The notes: generated by a model not told the origin, from the sequence alone. 64,000 bases of DNA from Streptomyces sp. NBC_00234 (GCF_036195325.1 NZ_CP108101.1:4278001-4342000); one strand, 5' to 3'. Shown: positions 24,038 to 35,160, counted from the first letter of the stretch. Made by a program: numbers and translations.

Positions 24038-25738
24038 GTGTCCGGTACCGGGTTGGGTGAGGAGCTGGGCGTGCTGGCTGCGCGTGCCCGAGCTCTCGCA
24101 CTGCTGCGCATCCGCAGCAGAGCGGTGGCCGTGGCGATCCTGCCGGCGGCCGTGGCCGTCGTGCTGCTGGCCGCGGCGCTCCAGGGCCGTATCAGCGGCA
24201 GCGTCTGGGACACCGTGCGCTGGACGGTGACGGCCTGCGCGCTCGTCGTGCTCCTGGTCGCCGCCGCCGTCGCCTTCGCGGTCGCCAGGGCGAGGCCGGC
24301 GGTCAGTCCCACCGTGGCCGTCACGGAGGAGTCCGCCCCCGACCTCTATCGCCTGGTCAGGGATCTGGCCGAGCGGCTCGACGTGCCGGCTCCGTCCGCC
24401 ATAGCGCTGACCCCGGACTGCGACAGCTGGCTGGAGGACCGTACGCACCCCTCCGCACAGCAGGCCGCCGCGTCCGCGGCCAAGGGTCTCGTGACCGGCC
24501 GGCCGCGCCGGCGGGTGCAGGCCGCCCCTGTCCTCGTCATCGGCTCCCCCTTCCTCTGGTGGATGCGCGTCGCCGAGCTGCGGGCCGTCCTCGCGCCGGT
24601 CGTCGCCGGCACGGGCTCCTCCGCGCAGCCGGACATAGCCGCCGCCCGCCGTTTCGTCCGCGGGCTCGACGCCGCCGTCGCCGACGCCGCCGCGCCCGGA
24701 CAGGGCGCGATACGCGGACTGCCGCTCGCGTTCGTCGGCTGGGTCGCCCGGATCCTGCTGCGCAGCTGCCGTGAGCACGCCGCCGAGATGGAGCGGTGCG
24801 TCGCCTCCGCCGCGTCGATGCGGGCCCAGGGCGTGGATTACGGTCTGCGGATCGTCGCCCAGGAACAGGTCGGTCTCGCCTACGCGGGCTGGGACCGGCT
24901 GCTGACCCGGGTCGCGCTGCCCGCCTGGCAGATGGGCCGCTGGCCGTCGCGGCTCGACGCGGGCGTCGTCTCCGCCCTGACCGAGCTGTCCCGTAGGGAC
25001 CGGCTGGCGGACGGCTTCACCTCCCGGCTCGGCGAACGGCCCGCCTGCGACCTTCTCGAAGAGCCCGGCGCGGCCGATGAGGCGGCCTCGCTGCTGGCCG
25101 CCCGGCTCTTCCACGGCGGGCCCGCGGAGAACGGCCCCGACTGGTCCCCGGTCGACTGGCAGCAGTATCCGGAAGAGGTCGTCGACCGGAAGTGGCGCGC
25201 CGAGGCCGCCCGTCTCCACCGGGTCCTCGACTCCATGGGTGTGCCGCCCACGGCCACGATCGACGCCGCCGACCCGGCGGTCCCCACGCTGGCCCGCGTC
25301 ATCGGCCACCTCACCGCTTCGCCCGCCGGCGGCGAGGAGCTCGCGGCGGCGATCGGCGCGGCGGTGGCCCGCGAGGAGGCACGGACCCCGCGGCCGACGA
25401 CCGGCAAGGACTCCGCGAAGAGCGGCACGGGCACCGACCCCGTCGACTTCTGGGGCTCCGACCCGCTCCCGCTCTTCCCGCTCCAGCCGCCCCGCACGGG
25501 TACGGAGCTGCTCGCCGACCATGTGGTGGCCATGGTCTGCTGCGCCGCCGTCGACACGGCGGGCGCGGCCCCCGGGCTCGACTGGCTCGACGGACCCGTC
25601 CTGCTCGTCGACGGGGAGCGCCGGGCCGACCTGGGCGGCCCCGTCCTCGGCCTGGTCGAGGACGGCGACCCGGAGCCGCTGCGCAGGTGGCTCTCCGAGG
25701 TGGGAGTCCGCACGGACAAGCCCGTCCGTCTCGTGTGA
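24038..25738 (+). CDS. membrane protein with degenerate M48-like peptidase fold
   Basis: 566 residues from GTG. Two N-terminal transmembrane helices (VAVAILPAAVAVVLLAAAL and LVVLLVAAAVAFAVA) are followed by SPDLYRLVRDLAERLDVP-like and VLVIGSPFLWWMRVAELRAV segments. These follow the layout of M48 (HtpX-like) peptidases, where the next residues should be LAHELGH. Here they read LAPVVAGTG, so the HExxH zinc site is gone and the protein is probably not a peptidase. A long Ala/Asp/Glu-rich cytoplasmic-type C-terminal part follows. By position next to purD it corresponds, from memory, to the S. coelicolor gene sarA (SCO4069) implicated in sporulation and antibiotic production; that link is tentative. 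Confidence 0.65.
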   Translation: MSGTGLGEELGVLAARARALALLRIRSRAVAVAILPAAVAVVLLAAALQGRISGSVWDTVRWTVTACALVVLLVAAAVAFAVARARPAVSPTVAVTEESAPDLYRLVRDLAERLDVPAPSAIALTPDCDSWLEDRTHPSAQQAAASAAKGLVTGRPRRRVQAAPVLVIGSPFLWWMRVAELRAVLAPVVAGTGSSAQPDIAAARRFVRGLDAAVADAAAPGQGAIRGLPLAFVGWVARILLRSCREHAAEMERCVASAASMRAQGVDYGLRIVAQEQVGLAYAGWDRLLTRVALPAWQMGRWPSRLDAGVVSALTELSRRDRLADGFTSRLGERPACDLLEEPGAADEAASLLAARLFHGGPAENGPDWSPVDWQQYPEEVVDRKWRAEAARLHRVLDSMGVPPTATIDAADPAVPTLARVIGHLTASPAGGEELAAAIGAAVAREEARTPRPTTGKDSAKSGTGTDPVDFWGSDPLPLFPLQPPRTGTELLADHVVAMVCCAAVDTAGAAPGLDWLDGPVLLVDGERRADLGGPVLGLVEDGDPEPLRRWLSEVGVRTDKPVRLV

Positions 25739-26040
25739 CCGGCGCCGGGGCGGGGGCCGACTCGACCCCGACCCGGCCGCGCCCACCGCCCGCACGCCGA
25801 CCGTGACCGCCACTCCCTCACCGGCACTCCCGTCCGCCGTATACGGCAGCGGTCCGCGCCCGCCCCGGAGCGGCCGGGTACGGCGGGGCTCCACGGTCCC
25901 AATACCCGGAAGGTCAGGTTCCGTTCACGTCAATTCGCGACGAACGGTGACGGACTGCATGCGTTATGTGATGTGCTGGGGATCGGCGCTGACATCCGGC
26001 GCGCCAGAGTTGTCCGGGGGACTCGAGGGAGGGGAGCGGT
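25739..26040. other. intergenic stretch, probable promoter region
   Basis: 302 bp without a credible gene. The last ~100 bp are less GC-rich (around ACGGACTGCATGCGTTATG) and end in the GGAGGGGAG ribosome site of the next gene, so a promoter there is likely. Confidence 0.5.
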
Positions 26041-27504
26041 ATGGGAGCGGAGCAGATCCGGCGATGGGAGTCGGGTGCACTCGCGCATGCCGTGAGCGAT
26101 CCCTTCGGGCAGGGCCCCCTGCCCTGGCTGCGCGGCAGTGAGAACTACTTCGACGACACCGGCCAGGTCGTCCCCTGGTACGCGGACCCCGAACTCGGCC
26201 GCGGCGGCACCGGTGGCGGTACGCGTACCGCCGACGACGTGCACCGGCAGATCAAGGGCTTCGTCTCGCCCGGTGCCGCGGCTCCCGGCGAGGCGATCGA
26301 CTTCCACATCACCGTGGACCCGCCGCAGCAGTTCTCCGTCGACGTCTACCGGATCGGTCATTACGGAGGCGACGGCGCCGCCAAGATCACCACGAGCCCC
26401 CGGCTCTCCGGCATCGTCCAGCCCGCCCCGCTGGCCGCGGACCGCACGGTCTCCTGCCACCACTGGTGGCTCTCCTGGCGGCTGCAGATTCCCACGTACT
26501 GGTCCGTCGGCGCGTACGTGGCCGTCCTCACGACCGCCGACGGCTACCGCTCCCACATCCCCTTCACGGTCCGCGACGACCACCCGGCCGATCTGCTCCT
26601 CCTGCTCCCGGACATCACGTGGCAGGCGTACAACCTCTATCCGGAGGACGGCCGCACCGGCGCCAGCCTCTACCACGCCTGGGACGAACAGGGACGGCTG
26701 CTCGGCGAGGAGGACGCCGCCGCCACCATCTCCTTCGACCGTCCGTACGCGGGCGCGGGACTGCCCCTCCACGTCGGGCACGCCTACGACTTCATCCGCT
26801 GGGCCGAGCGGTACGGCTACGACCTGGCCTACGCCGACGCCCGCGATCTGCACGCGGGCCGCGTCGACCCCAGCCGCTACCGGGGCCTGGTCTTCCCCGG
26901 CCACGACGAGTACTGGTCGGTGCCGATGCGCCGTACCGCCGAGCGCGCCCGCGACACCGGCACCTCGCTCGTCTTCCTCTCCGCCAACACCATGTATTGG
27001 CAGGTCGGGCTCTCCCCGTCCGCCTCCGGTGTCCCGGACCGTCTGCTCACCTGCCGCAAGCGCAGGGGGCCGGGAAAGCCGGCCCTGTGGCGCGAGGTCG
27101 ACCGCGCCGAACAGCAGCTCCTCGGCATCCAGTACGCGGGACGGGTCCCCGAACCCCACCCGCTGGTCGTGCGGAACGCGGAGCACTGGCTCTGGGACGC
27201 GAGCGGCGCCACCGACGGCGACGAGATCGACGGGCTGGTGGCGGGCGAGGCCGACCGCTACTTCCCGCGCACCACGCTCCCCGAGCACGAGAACCGCATC
27301 CTGCTCGCCCACTCGCCGTACCGGGACAGCGACGGGGTCACGCGTCACCAGGAAACGTCCCTGTACCGCGCGCCGTCCGGCGCCCTCGTCTTCGCCTCCG
27401 GCACCTTCGCCTGGTCCCCGGCCCTGGACCGCCCCGGCCATGTGGACGCCCGCATCCAGCGCGCCACGGCCAACCTCCTCGACCGCATCTGCAAGCGCGA
27501 CTGA
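26041..27504 (+). CDS. N,N-dimethylformamidase beta subunit-like protein
   Basis: 487 residues, with GGAGGGGAG before the ATG. The sequence shows the family pattern: IDFHITVDPPQQFSVDVYRI, HYGGDGA, TYWSVGAYVAVL, WQAYNLYP, SFDRPYA, GHDEYWSVPMR and the C-terminal GALVFASGTFAWSPALD. Characterised members hydrolyse N,N-dimethylformamide with a glutamine-amidotransferase-like domain and an iron centre. Most chromosomal homologues in Streptomyces are of unknown substrate. No signal peptide is seen. It is a conserved neighbour of purC, but with a 170-bp gap and no evident metabolic link. Confidence 0.78.
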   Translation: MGAEQIRRWESGALAHAVSDPFGQGPLPWLRGSENYFDDTGQVVPWYADPELGRGGTGGGTRTADDVHRQIKGFVSPGAAAPGEAIDFHITVDPPQQFSVDVYRIGHYGGDGAAKITTSPRLSGIVQPAPLAADRTVSCHHWWLSWRLQIPTYWSVGAYVAVLTTADGYRSHIPFTVRDDHPADLLLLLPDITWQAYNLYPEDGRTGASLYHAWDEQGRLLGEEDAAATISFDRPYAGAGLPLHVGHAYDFIRWAERYGYDLAYADARDLHAGRVDPSRYRGLVFPGHDEYWSVPMRRTAERARDTGTSLVFLSANTMYWQVGLSPSASGVPDRLLTCRKRRGPGKPALWREVDRAEQQLLGIQYAGRVPEPHPLVVRNAEHWLWDASGATDGDEIDGLVAGEADRYFPRTTLPEHENRILLAHSPYRDSDGVTRHQETSLYRAPSGALVFASGTFAWSPALDRPGHVDARIQRATANLLDRICKRD

Positions 27505-27674
27505 ACCCGTAAGCCCCGCCGCGCCGCCCTGGCACAGGCCCTCGCCGACTTCCGCAGCGCCCCGCACCGACTCCCGCGCAGGCCCCCGGACGCGCTGGGA
27601 GGCCCCGCTCCCCGCGCCCCCGCCCCCATACGGGACAATCGGACAACTCCTGGATCAACCTACGCGGAGGCAGC

Positions 27675-28589
27675 GTGTCCGGTTTCGTAGAAAAGCCCGA
27701 GCCCGTGCAGGTTCCGGGTCTCACCCACCTGCACACCGGCAAGGTGCGCGACCTGTACCGGAACGAGGCGGGCGACCTCGTCATGGTCGCCAGCGACCGT
27801 ATGTCCGCGTACGACTGGGTCCTGCCCACCGAGATCCCGGACAAGGGCCGTGTCCTCACCCAGCTGTCGCTGTGGTGGTTCGACCAGCTCGCCGATCTCG
27901 TACCGAACCACGTCCTGTCCACGGAGCTCCCCGCCGGAGCCCCCGCGGACTGGGTCGGCCGGACGCTGATCTGCAGGTCCCTGAAGATGGCGCCCGTCGA
28001 GTGCGTCGCACGCGGCTATCTGACCGGCTCGGGACTCGTCGAGTACGAGGCGTCCCGCACGGTCTGCGGCATCAGCCTCCCCGAGGGCCTCGTCGACGGT
28101 TCCGAGCTCCCGGGCCCGATCTTCACGCCCGCCACCAAGGCGGCCGTCGGGGACCACGACGAGAACGTGAGTTACGAGGAAGTGGTCCGGGAGGTCGGCG
28201 CGCAGACGGCCGCCCAGCTGCGGAGCACGACCCTCGACGTGTACGGCCGGGCCCGCGACATCGCGCGTGAGCGCGGGATCATCCTCGCCGACACGAAGTT
28301 CGAGTTCGGCTTCGCCGCCAACAGCGAGGGCGAGGACGAGCTGATCATCGGGGACGAGGTGCTGACCCCCGACTCCTCGCGCTTCTGGCCCGCCGCGACG
28401 TGGCAGCCCGGCAGGGCCCAGCCCTCGTACGACAAGCAGTTCGTGCGCGACTGGCTGACCTCGCCGGCCTCCGGCTGGGACCGCAAGAGCGAGCAGCCGC
28501 CTCCGGCCCTGCCCCAGCAGATCGTTGACGCCACCCGCGCCAAGTACATCGACGCCTACGAGCTGCTGACCGGCACCAACTGGTCCTAA
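27675..28589 (+). CDS. purC: SAICAR synthetase
   Basis: 304 residues from GTG with GGAGG eight bases before. It adds aspartate to CAIR with ATP in purine synthesis. Motifs: HTGKVRDLY, ASDRMSAYDWVLPTEIP, SLKMAPVECVARGYLTGSG (phosphoribosyl site) and LADTKFEFGF, then DEVLTPDSSRFWP. The length is that of the longer actinobacterial/yeast type. Monocistronic, closed by a 19-bp hairpin. Confidence 0.96.
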   Translation: MSGFVEKPEPVQVPGLTHLHTGKVRDLYRNEAGDLVMVASDRMSAYDWVLPTEIPDKGRVLTQLSLWWFDQLADLVPNHVLSTELPAGAPADWVGRTLICRSLKMAPVECVARGYLTGSGLVEYEASRTVCGISLPEGLVDGSELPGPIFTPATKAAVGDHDENVSYEEVVREVGAQTAAQLRSTTLDVYGRARDIARERGIILADTKFEFGFAANSEGEDELIIGDEVLTPDSSRFWPAATWQPGRAQPSYDKQFVRDWLTSPASGWDRKSEQPPPALPQQIVDATRAKYIDAYELLTGTNWS

Positions 28590-28592
28590 GCC

Positions 28593-28634
28593 GTGTCCGC
28601 GAAGTCCCGTCCGGCGACGGGACTTCGCGGACAC
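28593..28634 (+). terminator. purC terminator
   Basis: Perfect 19-bp inverted repeat (GTGTCCGCGAAGTCCCGTC and complement) with CGGC loop, beginning 3 bp after the stop codon. Confidence 0.8.
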
Positions 28635-28657
28635 TCCCTGGCGTCACGTCAGATACG

Positions 28658-28692
28658 AAGAAGGCCCCGGTCACGAGGACCGGGGCCTTCTT
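28658..28692 (-). terminator. terminator of tRNA-Gly(GCC) copy 1
   Basis: 15-bp perfect stem (AAGAAGGCCCCGGTC and complement), directly 3' of the minus-strand tRNA gene. Confidence 0.75.
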
Positions 28693-28695
28693 GCG

Positions 28696-28771
28696 TGGAG
28701 CGAACGACGAGGTTCGAACTCGCGACCTCAACCTTGGCAAGGTTGCGCTCTACCAGCTGAGCTACGTTCGC
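28696..28771 (-). tRNA. tRNA-Gly(GCC), copy 1
   Basis: 76 nt with encoded CCA. Acceptor GCGAACG/CGTTCGC, D-arm AGCTCAGCTGGTAGAGC, anticodon stem-loop CAACC-TTGCCAA-GGTTG (anticodon GCC), T-loop TTCGAAC. Confidence 0.95.
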
Positions 28772-29316
28772 ATTGCGCCGAAGCGCGATGCCTACTATAC
28801 CCACTCCCGATGCCCGGTGAGACGCACGGCCGAATGACGAGGCACCGCCTCCCCGCGGGGCCGCCGCAGCCCTTCCTCGCCCCGCTCCGGACGCGATCTT
28901 CGTGACCGGCCCCCCGTCCGCCTGCCGTTGGCGTTCCTCCCGCGTCGCGGCTCCTCGCGGCGAGCTCCTCCGAAGATCCGGAGCAGTGCCCAACTCTTCG
29001 TTCGAGGGAGGGAGTTGCCGGTCAGGCGCGTGGAGGGCCGGGTCCGCCCGCCGGATGCCCGCCGCCTCGCGGAGTCGATCACCCCATCTGCTCCCCTCGC
29101 GGCGAAGTGATCCGGGCGACCGGCCCGGCCGGGTGCTCAGGGCCGCCGTCGCTGTGGCGACCCTCACACCCCGGCGCATCCGGCCCGGCAGAGCGGCCAC
29201 CGCCGCGAGCGAAGGACGGCAAGGGAAGGAGAGAGAGGGGGTACGGCGAGGGGGAACAGGCGAGAGAAGAAAGGCAGCGAAGGGAATGGCAGGGAAAGGC
29301 CGAGGTGGGGATACGA
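28772..29316. other. gene-poor spacer with purine-rich tract between tRNA-Gly genes
   Basis: 545 bp without a credible gene. Bases ~29205-29309 are strongly purine-biased on the plus strand (runs such as AAGGGAAGGAGAGAGAGGGG), unlike the surroundings. Open frames here lack codon bias and start signals. Confidence 0.6.
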
Positions 29317-29350
29317 CAAAGGCCCTGATCGATATCGATCAGGGCCTTTG
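29317..29350 (-). terminator. terminator of tRNA-Gly(GCC) copy 2
   Basis: Perfect 34-bp palindrome (17-bp arm CAAAGGCCCTGATCGAT), immediately 3' of the tRNA gene on the minus strand. Confidence 0.75.
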
Positions 29351-29356
29351 ATCAAG

Positions 29357-29429
29357 AGCGGACGACCAGGTTCGAACTGGCGACCTCAACCTTGGCAAGG
29401 TTGCGCTCTACCAACTGAGCTACGTCCGC
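29357..29429 (-). tRNA. tRNA-Gly(GCC), copy 2
   Basis: 73 nt, CCA not encoded. Acceptor GCGGACG/CGTCCGC. The anticodon arm is identical to copy 1 (CAACC-TTGCCAA-GGTTG). Confidence 0.94.
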
Positions 29430-29508
29430 ATTGCTACCACTCGGCTTTCACCGGTGGAGCGCTCACCACTCTACCTGATCCACTAAGTGGTCAGACAGTG
29501 TGATGCAG

Positions 29509-29580
29509 AGCGGGTGACAGGAATTGCACACTGCGCCTTCCCCCTGGAAGGGGGATGTTCTACTACTGAACTACACCCGC
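29509..29580 (-). tRNA. tRNA-Gly(TCC)
   Basis: 72 nt, CCA not encoded. Acceptor GCGGGTG/CACCCGC, D-arm AGTTCAGTAGTAGAAC, anticodon loop CTTCCAG (anticodon TCC) on a TCCCC/GGGGA stem. The T-loop is unusual (TGCAATTC rather than TTCGAAT), so function is somewhat less certain than for the two GCC copies. Confidence 0.8.
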
Positions 29581-29732
29581 ACGCGGCTCGGGATCCGGCC
29601 TTTCGGCCTCGCCCCTCGGCGTGCTCCAGACTCTAGCCGACCTGCAGGGGTGTCGCGCAAGTCGGCTCCCCGTCGGTGTCGCGAGGAGAGTCCGGAGCGG
29701 GTGCCGTGAGAGGGCTTCCGCGGCGGCGTCTC

Positions 29733-30068
29733 TCAACTGGCGGCGTGGAACGCCTCGTAGACCTTCTTGGGGATGCGGCCCCGGGCCGGCACCTCCATCC
29801 GGTGCGACCGGGCCCAGGCGCGGACCGCCGCCGGATCGGGGGCGAGCGACGTGTGGTGGTACGAGACGGGAGCCTTGCCGTGCTTGCCGGCATTTGTCTG
29901 CTTCCGCCCCGCTGCCATGTACGGCGCCAGCGTCTTGCGCAGTTTCTTTGCGTTGGCGGGATTGAGGTCGATCTCGTACGACTTCCCGTCCAGGGCGAAG
30001 GTGACCGTTTCCGCCGCTGTTCCCCCGTCGATGTCGTCGGAGAGCGTAACCACTACGCGCTGAGCCAC
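29733..30068 (-). CDS. lsr2: nucleoid-associated protein Lsr2
   Basis: 111 residues from GTG (VAQRVVVTLSDDIDGG) with AAAGGA upstream. The N-terminal dimerisation domain is followed by the C-terminal DNA-binding domain with the AT-hook-like RGR in VPARGRIPKKVYEAF. Lsr2 binds the minor groove of AT-rich DNA, bridges it and silences foreign and specialised genes, making it the actinobacterial counterpart of H-NS. The 374-bp gap upstream is relatively AT-rich (TTATTTTTCC, GAATTTC), consistent with self-binding. The lower-GC defence island at 5-12 kb would be a natural Lsr2 target. Confidence 0.93.
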   Translation of the reverse strand: MAQRVVVTLSDDIDGGTAAETVTFALDGKSYEIDLNPANAKKLRKTLAPYMAAGRKQTNAGKHGKAPVSYHHTSLAPDPAAVRAWARSHRMEVPARGRIPKKVYEAFHAAS

Positions 30069-30442
30069 GGATATCGGTCCTTTCCTACGGCATCGCCGCG
30101 TCTGACATGCGGTGATGCCGGCCTTCCGGCCGTTAGGCGGATGCGGATCGACTGGTGTCGACTGTTCCGGGGGTGATGCCACTTTCCCCTGGTAATCATT
30201 TGTACAGCGACGGGCACCGCATTGTGAAGCCCAGGCAATTGCTTCAGCGTGTCCGCATGCAATCCGGTGAGGATTATTTTTCCAGGACTTTCCCCGCATG
30301 TTGTCGTGGTCGATATCTCGGCGTGATCTGCGCCGTCCGATATCTACCCGCGTAGAATTTCTGGCCAGGTACGCTGAGTGGACCCGCGGGGGTCTGGGGA
30401 ACCCCCCGGAGACACAGCCGCACCACACCACCGGGAGTGCCA
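30069..30442. promoter_or_regulatory. divergent lsr2/purSQL promoter region
   Basis: 374 bp between the divergent lsr2 and purS starts, with relatively AT-rich patches (GAGGATTATTTTTCCAGG, CGTAGAATTTC, TAATCATTTG). It must hold both promoters. No riboswitch-like fold was recognised. Confidence 0.55.
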
Positions 30443-30694
30443 GTGGCACGCGTCGTAGTCGACGTCATGCTCAAGCCGGAGATCCTCGACCCGCAGGGAC
30501 AGGCTGTGCAGCGCGCACTGCCCCGTCTCGGCTTCGAAGGAATCGCGGACGTACGTCAGGGAAAGCGTTTCGAGCTCGAGGTCGAGGGGCCGGTCGACGC
30601 CGCAGCCCTCGCCCGCATTAACGAGATGGCCGAGACCTTCCTCGCCAACACCGTCATCGAGGACTTCGTCGTGAAGGTGGAGGAGGAGAAGTGA
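30443..30694 (+). CDS. purS: FGAM synthase subunit PurS
   Basis: 83 residues, start GTG (VARVVVDVMLKPEILDPQGQ) with GGGAG six bases in front. PurS is the small structural subunit needed by short PurL enzymes to pass ammonia from PurQ. The sequence has the typical VRQGKRFELEVEG core and ends KVEEEK. First gene of the purSQL operon; its stop overlaps the purQ start (GTGA). Confidence 0.95.
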   Translation: MARVVVDVMLKPEILDPQGQAVQRALPRLGFEGIADVRQGKRFELEVEGPVDAAALARINEMAETFLANTVIEDFVVKVEEEK

Positions 30695-31367
30695 CCGCTC
30701 GTATCGGCGTCGTCACTTTTCCCGGCACCCTCGACGACCGGGACAGCCTGCGGGCCGTCCGGATCGCGGGCGCCGAACCCGTATCCCTCTGGCACCGCGA
30801 CAAGGACCTGCATCAGGTCGACGCCGTGGTCCTGGCGGGGGGTTTCTCCTACGGCGACTATCTGCGGGCCGGAGCCATCTCCCGTTTCTCGCCGGTGATG
30901 GAGACCATCATCGAGCAGGCGAAGGCGGGGATGCCGGTCCTCGGTATCTGCAACGGCTTCCAGATCCTCACCGAGGCGCATCTGCTGCCCGGCGCCATGC
31001 TGCGCAACAACCACCTCCACTTCATCTGCCGTGACCAGAAGCTGAAGGTGGAGAACGCGGAGACCGCGTGGACCGCGGACTACTCCGCGGGCCAGGAGAT
31101 CTCCGTACCTCTGAAGAACGTGGACGGCCGGTACACCGCCGACGAGCGCACGCTCGACGAGCTGGAGGCCGAGGGCCGCGTCGCGTTCCGCTATCTGGAC
31201 GTGAACCCGAACGGTTCGCTGCGCGACATCGCCGGCATCACCAATGCCGCGGGCAACGTCGTCGGTCTGATGCCGCACCCGGAGCACGCCGTTGAGCCGC
31301 TGATCGGAACCGGTCGCACCGACGGTCTCGGATTCTTCACCTCGATCATCAAGAAGCTGGTCAACGC

Positions 31368-31371
<4 letters not shown>
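30691..31371 (+). CDS. purQ: FGAM synthase glutaminase subunit
   Basis: 226 residues, GTG overlapping the purS stop. Class I glutamine amidotransferase: FPGTLDDRDS, GGFSYGDYLR (oxyanion), nucleophile Cys in VLGICNGFQ and the His/Glu pair in MPHPEHAVE. Supplies ammonia for conversion of FGAR to FGAM. Confidence 0.96.
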
Positions 31372-33617
<2,246 letters not shown>

Positions 33618-33630
33618 GTTCCGCCTGTAC

Positions 33631-33666
33631 CGAAGCCCCTGTCCGGTCGACCGGACAGGGGCTTCG
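33631..33666 (+). terminator. purSQL operon terminator
   Basis: Perfect 36-bp palindrome (18-bp arm CGAAGCCCCTGTCCGGTC) 14 bp after the purL stop. Confidence 0.8.
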
Positions 33667-33695
33667 GTGTTCCCCCCGGTACCTGTTGATGATTA

Positions 33696-33711
33696 TTACG
33701 TAATTACGTAA
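33696..33711. promoter_or_regulatory. tandem TTACGTAA operator candidate
   Basis: Two adjacent copies of the palindrome TTACGTAA (33696-33703, 33704-33711), in an AT-rich patch directly against the start of the ArsR-type gene. Likely autoregulatory site overlapping the promoter or leader. Confidence 0.5.
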
Positions 33712-33721
33712 GGTGCGTGTC

Positions 33722-34246
33722 GTGGAGCTTGAGGAGCGGGTCGCCGAGCTGGAACGCCGACTGGCGGTGCTGGAGCAGGCGACGGACAGCGGCGGGACGC
33801 CGAGTCTGGGCGACGGCGACTTCTGGGCGCTGGCCGGGCTGAAGGACCAGCTCGGCCGGCTCGACGGCGCCGCCGACGGCGGGGTGCTGTTCACGGGCTC
33901 CGTACGGCTGCCGGCCGGTGAGCAGTACGAGTGGCAGTACGGCGCACTCACCGCAGGGCTCCTGGGTTCGGACGAGGACCGCCCCGACTGGGCGGACGCC
34001 GCCGAACCACTGGCCGCGCTCGGCCATCCGGTACGGCTGCGGCTGCTCCGGGAGATCCTCGGCGGCCGGCGTACCGCTGCCGAGCTGGCCGAGCTGGACG
34101 AGACAGGCACGACCGGTCAGATCTACCACCACCTGCGCCTGCTGACCGGCGCGGGCTGGCTGCACACCACGGGACGCGGGCGCTACGAGGTACCGGCGGC
34201 CCGGGTGGTGCCGCTGCTGGTGGTCCTCACGGCCGCCCGGCCCTGA
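33722..34246 (+). CDS. ArsR-like winged-helix regulator with N-terminal coiled coil
   Basis: 174 residues from the GTG with AAGG eight bases before. An N-terminal Glu/Leu heptad region (VELEERVAELERRLAVLEQ) predicts a coiled coil. A winged-helix domain follows: PLAALGHPVRLRLLREILGG, then TAAELAELDETGTTGQIYHH as the recognition helix region and GRGRYEVPAARV as the wing. No metal-binding Cys cluster is visible, so it is not an obvious metal sensor. The next gene, an M23 peptidase, follows after 36 bp on the same strand and is a plausible target. Confidence 0.8.
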   Translation: MELEERVAELERRLAVLEQATDSGGTPSLGDGDFWALAGLKDQLGRLDGAADGGVLFTGSVRLPAGEQYEWQYGALTAGLLGSDEDRPDWADAAEPLAALGHPVRLRLLREILGGRRTAAELAELDETGTTGQIYHHLRLLTGAGWLHTTGRGRYEVPAARVVPLLVVLTAARP

Positions 34247-34282
34247 CCGGCACCCACACCACACCTGATGAGGGGAAGCGTC

Positions 34283-35116
34283 ATGTCCGTTCGTAAAGCC
34301 GTCATGATCCTCTACCGCTGCTGCTGGATCGTCTTCGTCGCACTGGTGCTCGTGAGCGTCCTCGCGGATCCGCTCGTCCCCTACGGGCTGACGTTCGTGC
34401 CCGCGGGCCTGGCGATCGTCATCGGTCTCACCGTGGGCCGCCGCAGCCGTACGGACCTGGCGAAGGCGGGGCCGCCGGTGGAGGTCGGTCCGCCGGTGAC
34501 GGGCCGCTGGACCGCGCTCAACAGCCCGGCGGACAAGGTGCCCAGCCACGGCACGCACGGCTACGGACAGACGTACGCGATCGACATCGTCGCCGAACCG
34601 GAGGGTGACGGCGTCCCCGTACGCCCGCCGTTCCGGTGGCTGTGGCCCGTCGTCCGCCGCAACGAGGACTTCCCCGCGTTCGGCGCCCCGCTGCTCGCGG
34701 TGGCGGACGGCACAGTCGTGCACGCGAGCGACGGGCAGCGCGACCACCTCAGCCGGAACTCCGGCCCGGCGCTCGCCTATCTGATGCTGGTCGAGGCGTC
34801 CGTACGCGACATGGCCGGCGCGGGCAGGATCGTCGGCAACCACATCGTGCTCGACCTCGGCGACGGTACGTACGCCGTGTACGCCCATCTCCGGCGCGGC
34901 TCGCTCCAGGTGAGGGCGGGGGACACCGTACGGGAGGGACAGCTGCTCGCCCGGTGCGGGAATTCGGGCAACTCCACCGAACCGCATGTGCACTTCCAGC
35001 TGATGGACCACCCGGACCTCGATGTGGGCCGCGGGGTTCCCTTCACCTGGCGGGGGCTTGGCATCCCGGCCAACGGCGAGGCGTTCGTCGCCGACGAGGC
35101 TGTCAGCAGCGGCTGA
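34283..35116 (+). CDS. membrane-anchored M23 (LytM-type) peptidase
   Basis: 277 residues from ATG with GAGGGGAA in front. Two N-terminal hydrophobic segments (CCWIVFVALVLVSVLA, GLTFVPAGLAIVIGLTV) anchor it. The M23 domain shows HGYGQTYAIDI (first His and Asp zinc ligands), YAVYAHL and PHVHFQL (H-x-H), so the zinc site looks complete. Such enzymes cut peptidoglycan cross-bridges or act as EnvC-like regulators. It is preceded by an ArsR-type regulator gene in the same direction. Confidence 0.85.
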   Translation: MSVRKAVMILYRCCWIVFVALVLVSVLADPLVPYGLTFVPAGLAIVIGLTVGRRSRTDLAKAGPPVEVGPPVTGRWTALNSPADKVPSHGTHGYGQTYAIDIVAEPEGDGVPVRPPFRWLWPVVRRNEDFPAFGAPLLAVADGTVVHASDGQRDHLSRNSGPALAYLMLVEASVRDMAGAGRIVGNHIVLDLGDGTYAVYAHLRRGSLQVRAGDTVREGQLLARCGNSGNSTEPHVHFQLMDHPDLDVGRGVPFTWRGLGIPANGEAFVADEAVSSG

Positions 35117-35160
35117 TAGCTTGGCGACCGTTACACGTTGTGATGTTCGGGGGGACGACG

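Noticed and set aside
28696..29429. tRNA-Ala(GGC) reading of the two GCC tRNAs
   Set aside because: The anticodon arm is nearly palindromic. Reading the true minus strand gives TTGCCAA, so the anticodon is GCC and the rest is tRNA-Gly-like.
30069..30442. Purine riboswitch before purS
   Set aside because: No purine-riboswitch core or long AT-rich aptamer was recognisable; purine genes in streptomycetes are not known for it.
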